From: Prevotellaceae bacterium | GTDB lineage: Bacteria > Bacteroidota > Bacteroidia > Bacteroidales > Bacteroidaceae | Assembly (NCBI GenBank): GCA_021204715.1 | Contig: JAJPYW010000087.1 | Location: forward strand, 1 to 17,560 | Length of the DNA: 17,560 nt | Direction: 5' to 3' | Part shown: positions 15,999 through 17,560 of the stretch, piece by piece | Numbering within the stretch: position 1 is the stretch's first letter | How the letters are laid out: each line of letters begins with the position of its first letter | Notes under the pieces: generated by a model | Seen by the model: only the letters and a program-made list of their open reading frames with translations | What the model was told of the DNA's origin: nothing | The model's database searches: none | Translations under genes and position numbers: made by a program

Positions 15999-17560
15999 TC
16001 TGCCACCGCTTCTTCTTCTGCAGCTACTTCTTCATTGCCCGCTTCATCCACATCACTCTCATTGTCCACATCACCCACCGACGTAAGGCTCAAATTACTA
16101 AGGGACTTCACCACCTTTGCCGTATTTACCGTGCCGTCTGCCAAGTAGAACTTGTCGAACGATAGTTTTTCCACCGCTCCTCCTTCACCCTCTTGGTCGT
16201 TGAAAACCATGTCATCAAAACCATAATCCTTGAACACGTCGTTCCACAAATAAAATATCACCTTGCTCACGAAAGTCTGTGCGTTGATTACGCCGTCCTT
16301 ATCAGCCTTGCAGAAGAAGAATCCCAATTGCTTGTCTTCCGAGTTGGTTGTATCGAACACCTTCTTGTTGATAGCTTGCAGGAAAGCCCACCAATCATAT
16401 CTCTTCCCTTCGGCCTCGATCACCCAATTCAATTCCCTGCCACTGCTGCGGTCAACACCTTTCGCAATGGGTATATAGCGCCAGTCCCAACGCCGCTTGA
16501 AAGCGGAATCGATGGGAAACAGCGATTGGTCGCTGGTGTTCATGGTGGCACGTATGTAAAGGTTGTCGGGCAAGAGCAACTTCTCTCCGCTTTTTATTGA
16601 CTCTTTGATTCCGTCATCAAGGTCACATTGCTCCAATGTCAGTTTTTGATCGGCGATATACCGTTTCAAGTCATTGTCGGCATCAATAGGATACTCGGAC
16701 ATACCTTCACCGTTCCGGTCGAGCAACTGGAACAAATCACCGAATATCTGCGCGCAATTACCACGGTTTATCTCCTCCACCACAAGGAATTCAGGTTCAG
16801 GATAATCTTTCCACGCATTGACGTATGCTTTCAAGAAAGCCTGCGGCACAAACTCATAAACAATGGATTCCTCCTCATTCCCTATAGGATTCTTCACCCC
16901 TGTCTTCCTCATGGTCGGTTTATAACAGCCCACGAATGTAGAATAGTCGCTGTCGGGATGGAATGTTGTCCTTACAACCCTCCCTTTCTTGTCCCACTCA
17001 TCTGTCTCACACTTCACGGCGTATGATTTGCCGGTGCCGGGAGCACCGAAATAAATGCATTGATGACATTGTTTATAAATATCATCCAAGTTCTTTTTAT
17101 TTAGTTCCTCTTGATTATAAACGTTGTTTTTGATGTCAGAATCAGTTATGGGTTCTAAACTCTCTTTCATACTAAAAGTATAATCATGTAATTCATTCTC
17201 AAAGTTCTTATTAACTGGAAGAAGACTGTCAACAAGTTCTACAGTATAAGATTCCAGCAATGCATTTCTAATAGAAGCAATCTTATCATTATCTAAAAGG
17301 ACAAATGACCTGTTTCTGATCAACCATAACACAAAGGCCAACTTGAATGCATTGCTTTTTAAATAACGATCTATATTATGATATAAATCCACATCTCTAA
17401 TCAACACTCCATCTCTTATTTTCATCAAAGGGGCATTTCCTCTTGTAGGGTAGTCAAGGAGTGTTTGCACCCTCGATGAATAAGCCACTTGACCAGCTGA
17501 GAAAAAATTGCTGCCTACACAGAAATCACCTTTATGGGCTCTTAAAGGATAATAATAATT
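15995..17560 (-). CDS. McrB-like AAA+ GTPase, motor subunit of the restriction system (5' end outside window)
   Basis: The AAA+ domain has Walker A GAPGTGKS (17047-17024), Walker B FLVVEEINRGN (16789-16757) and the McrB-type MNTSD motif (16544-16530), followed by the arginine-rich AFKRRWDWRY. These define the GTP-dependent McrB family, which forms hexamers that translocate DNA and activate a McrC-type nuclease. The C terminus is an acidic, low-complexity tail rich in Glu, Asp and Val. A GTG at 17488 could be taken as a start, but the frame stays open for 24 more codons to the edge and reads like protein (NYYYPLRAHKGDFC), so the gene is cut by the window. Its N-terminal specificity domain is incomplete and much more AT-rich than the rest. 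Downstream it overlaps the nuclease gene by 4 bp. Confidence 0.9.
   Translation of the reverse strand, partial: NYYYPLRAHKGDFCVGSNFFSAGQVAYSSRVQTLLDYPTRGNAPLMKIRDGVLIRDVDLYHNIDRYLKSNAFKLAFVLWLIRNRSFVLLDNDKIASIRNALLESYTVELVDSLLPVNKNFENELHDYTFSMKESLEPITDSDIKNNVYNQEELNKKNLDDIYKQCHQCIYFGAPGTGKSYAVKCETDEWDKKGRVVRTTFHPDSDYSTFVGCYKPTMRKTGVKNPIGNEEESIVYEFVPQAFLKAYVNAWKDYPEPEFLVVEEINRGNCAQIFGDLFQLLDRNGEGMSEYPIDADNDLKRYIADQKLTLEQCDLDDGIKESIKSGEKLLLPDNLYIRATMNTSDQSLFPIDSAFKRRWDWRYIPIAKGVDRSSGRELNWVIEAEGKRYDWWAFLQAINKKVFDTTNSEDKQLGFFFCKADKDGVINAQTFVSKVIFYLWNDVFKDYGFDDMVFNDQEGEGGAVEKLSFDKFYLADGTVNTAKVVKSLSNLSLTSVGDVDNESDVDEAGNEEVAAEEEAVAE

Noticed and set aside
17488..17560. GTG at 17488 as the true start of the McrB-like gene
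   Set aside because: The frame continues open and protein-like to the window edge, so the real start lies outside the window.

Overview
The window looks like a chromosomal segment of a member of the Bacteroidales (Bacteroides, Phocaeicola or a close relative). The evidence is a hybrid two-component system protein of the Bacteroides type, lipoprotein glycan enzymes, promoter-like sites of the TTTG / TAnnTTTG type, and MetG and flippase proteins of Bacteroidetes character. Most genes are GC-rich. The right edge becomes clearly AT-rich.

Left part (1-5053). After the tail of an unidentified plus-strand gene come three minus-strand genes packed as an operon: metG (methionyl-tRNA synthetase), a Wzx-like polysaccharide flippase, and a TIGR00180-type glycosyltransferase. 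The metG-flippase gap is 9 bp and the flippase-glycosyltransferase overlap is 8 bp. The glycosyltransferase reading frame is broken exactly at a run of ten G (minus strand), which fits either a phase-variable contingency locus or a sequencing error. A promoter candidate and a set of degenerate ~24-bp repeats lie upstream of metG.

Middle part (5025-13271). A lipoprotein of the cellobiose 2-epimerase/AGE family (minus) is divergent from a hybrid two-component regulator (HTCS, plus). The regulator gene overlaps the start of a lipoprotein GH3 beta-glycosidase gene. Together they suggest a small sensing-and-processing unit for beta-linked gluco- or manno-oligosaccharides, with no SusC/SusD pair in view. 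The GH3 gene carries an in-frame insertion of about 132 bp made of nested palindromes with inverted ends. It is a candidate mobile or repetitive palindromic element that is translated as 44 extra residues.

Right part (13249-17560). A minus-strand defence operon encodes a McrB-like AAA+ GTPase (5' end outside the window), a LlaJI/McrC-like PD-(D/E)XK nuclease (4-bp ATGA overlap), and a Vsr mismatch endonuclease. Vsr and LlaJI-type systems normally go with cytosine-5 DNA methyltransferases, so one or two such genes are predicted just beyond the right edge.

The points most worth a second look are the palindromic insert inside the GH3 enzyme and the G10 tract in the glycosyltransferase.
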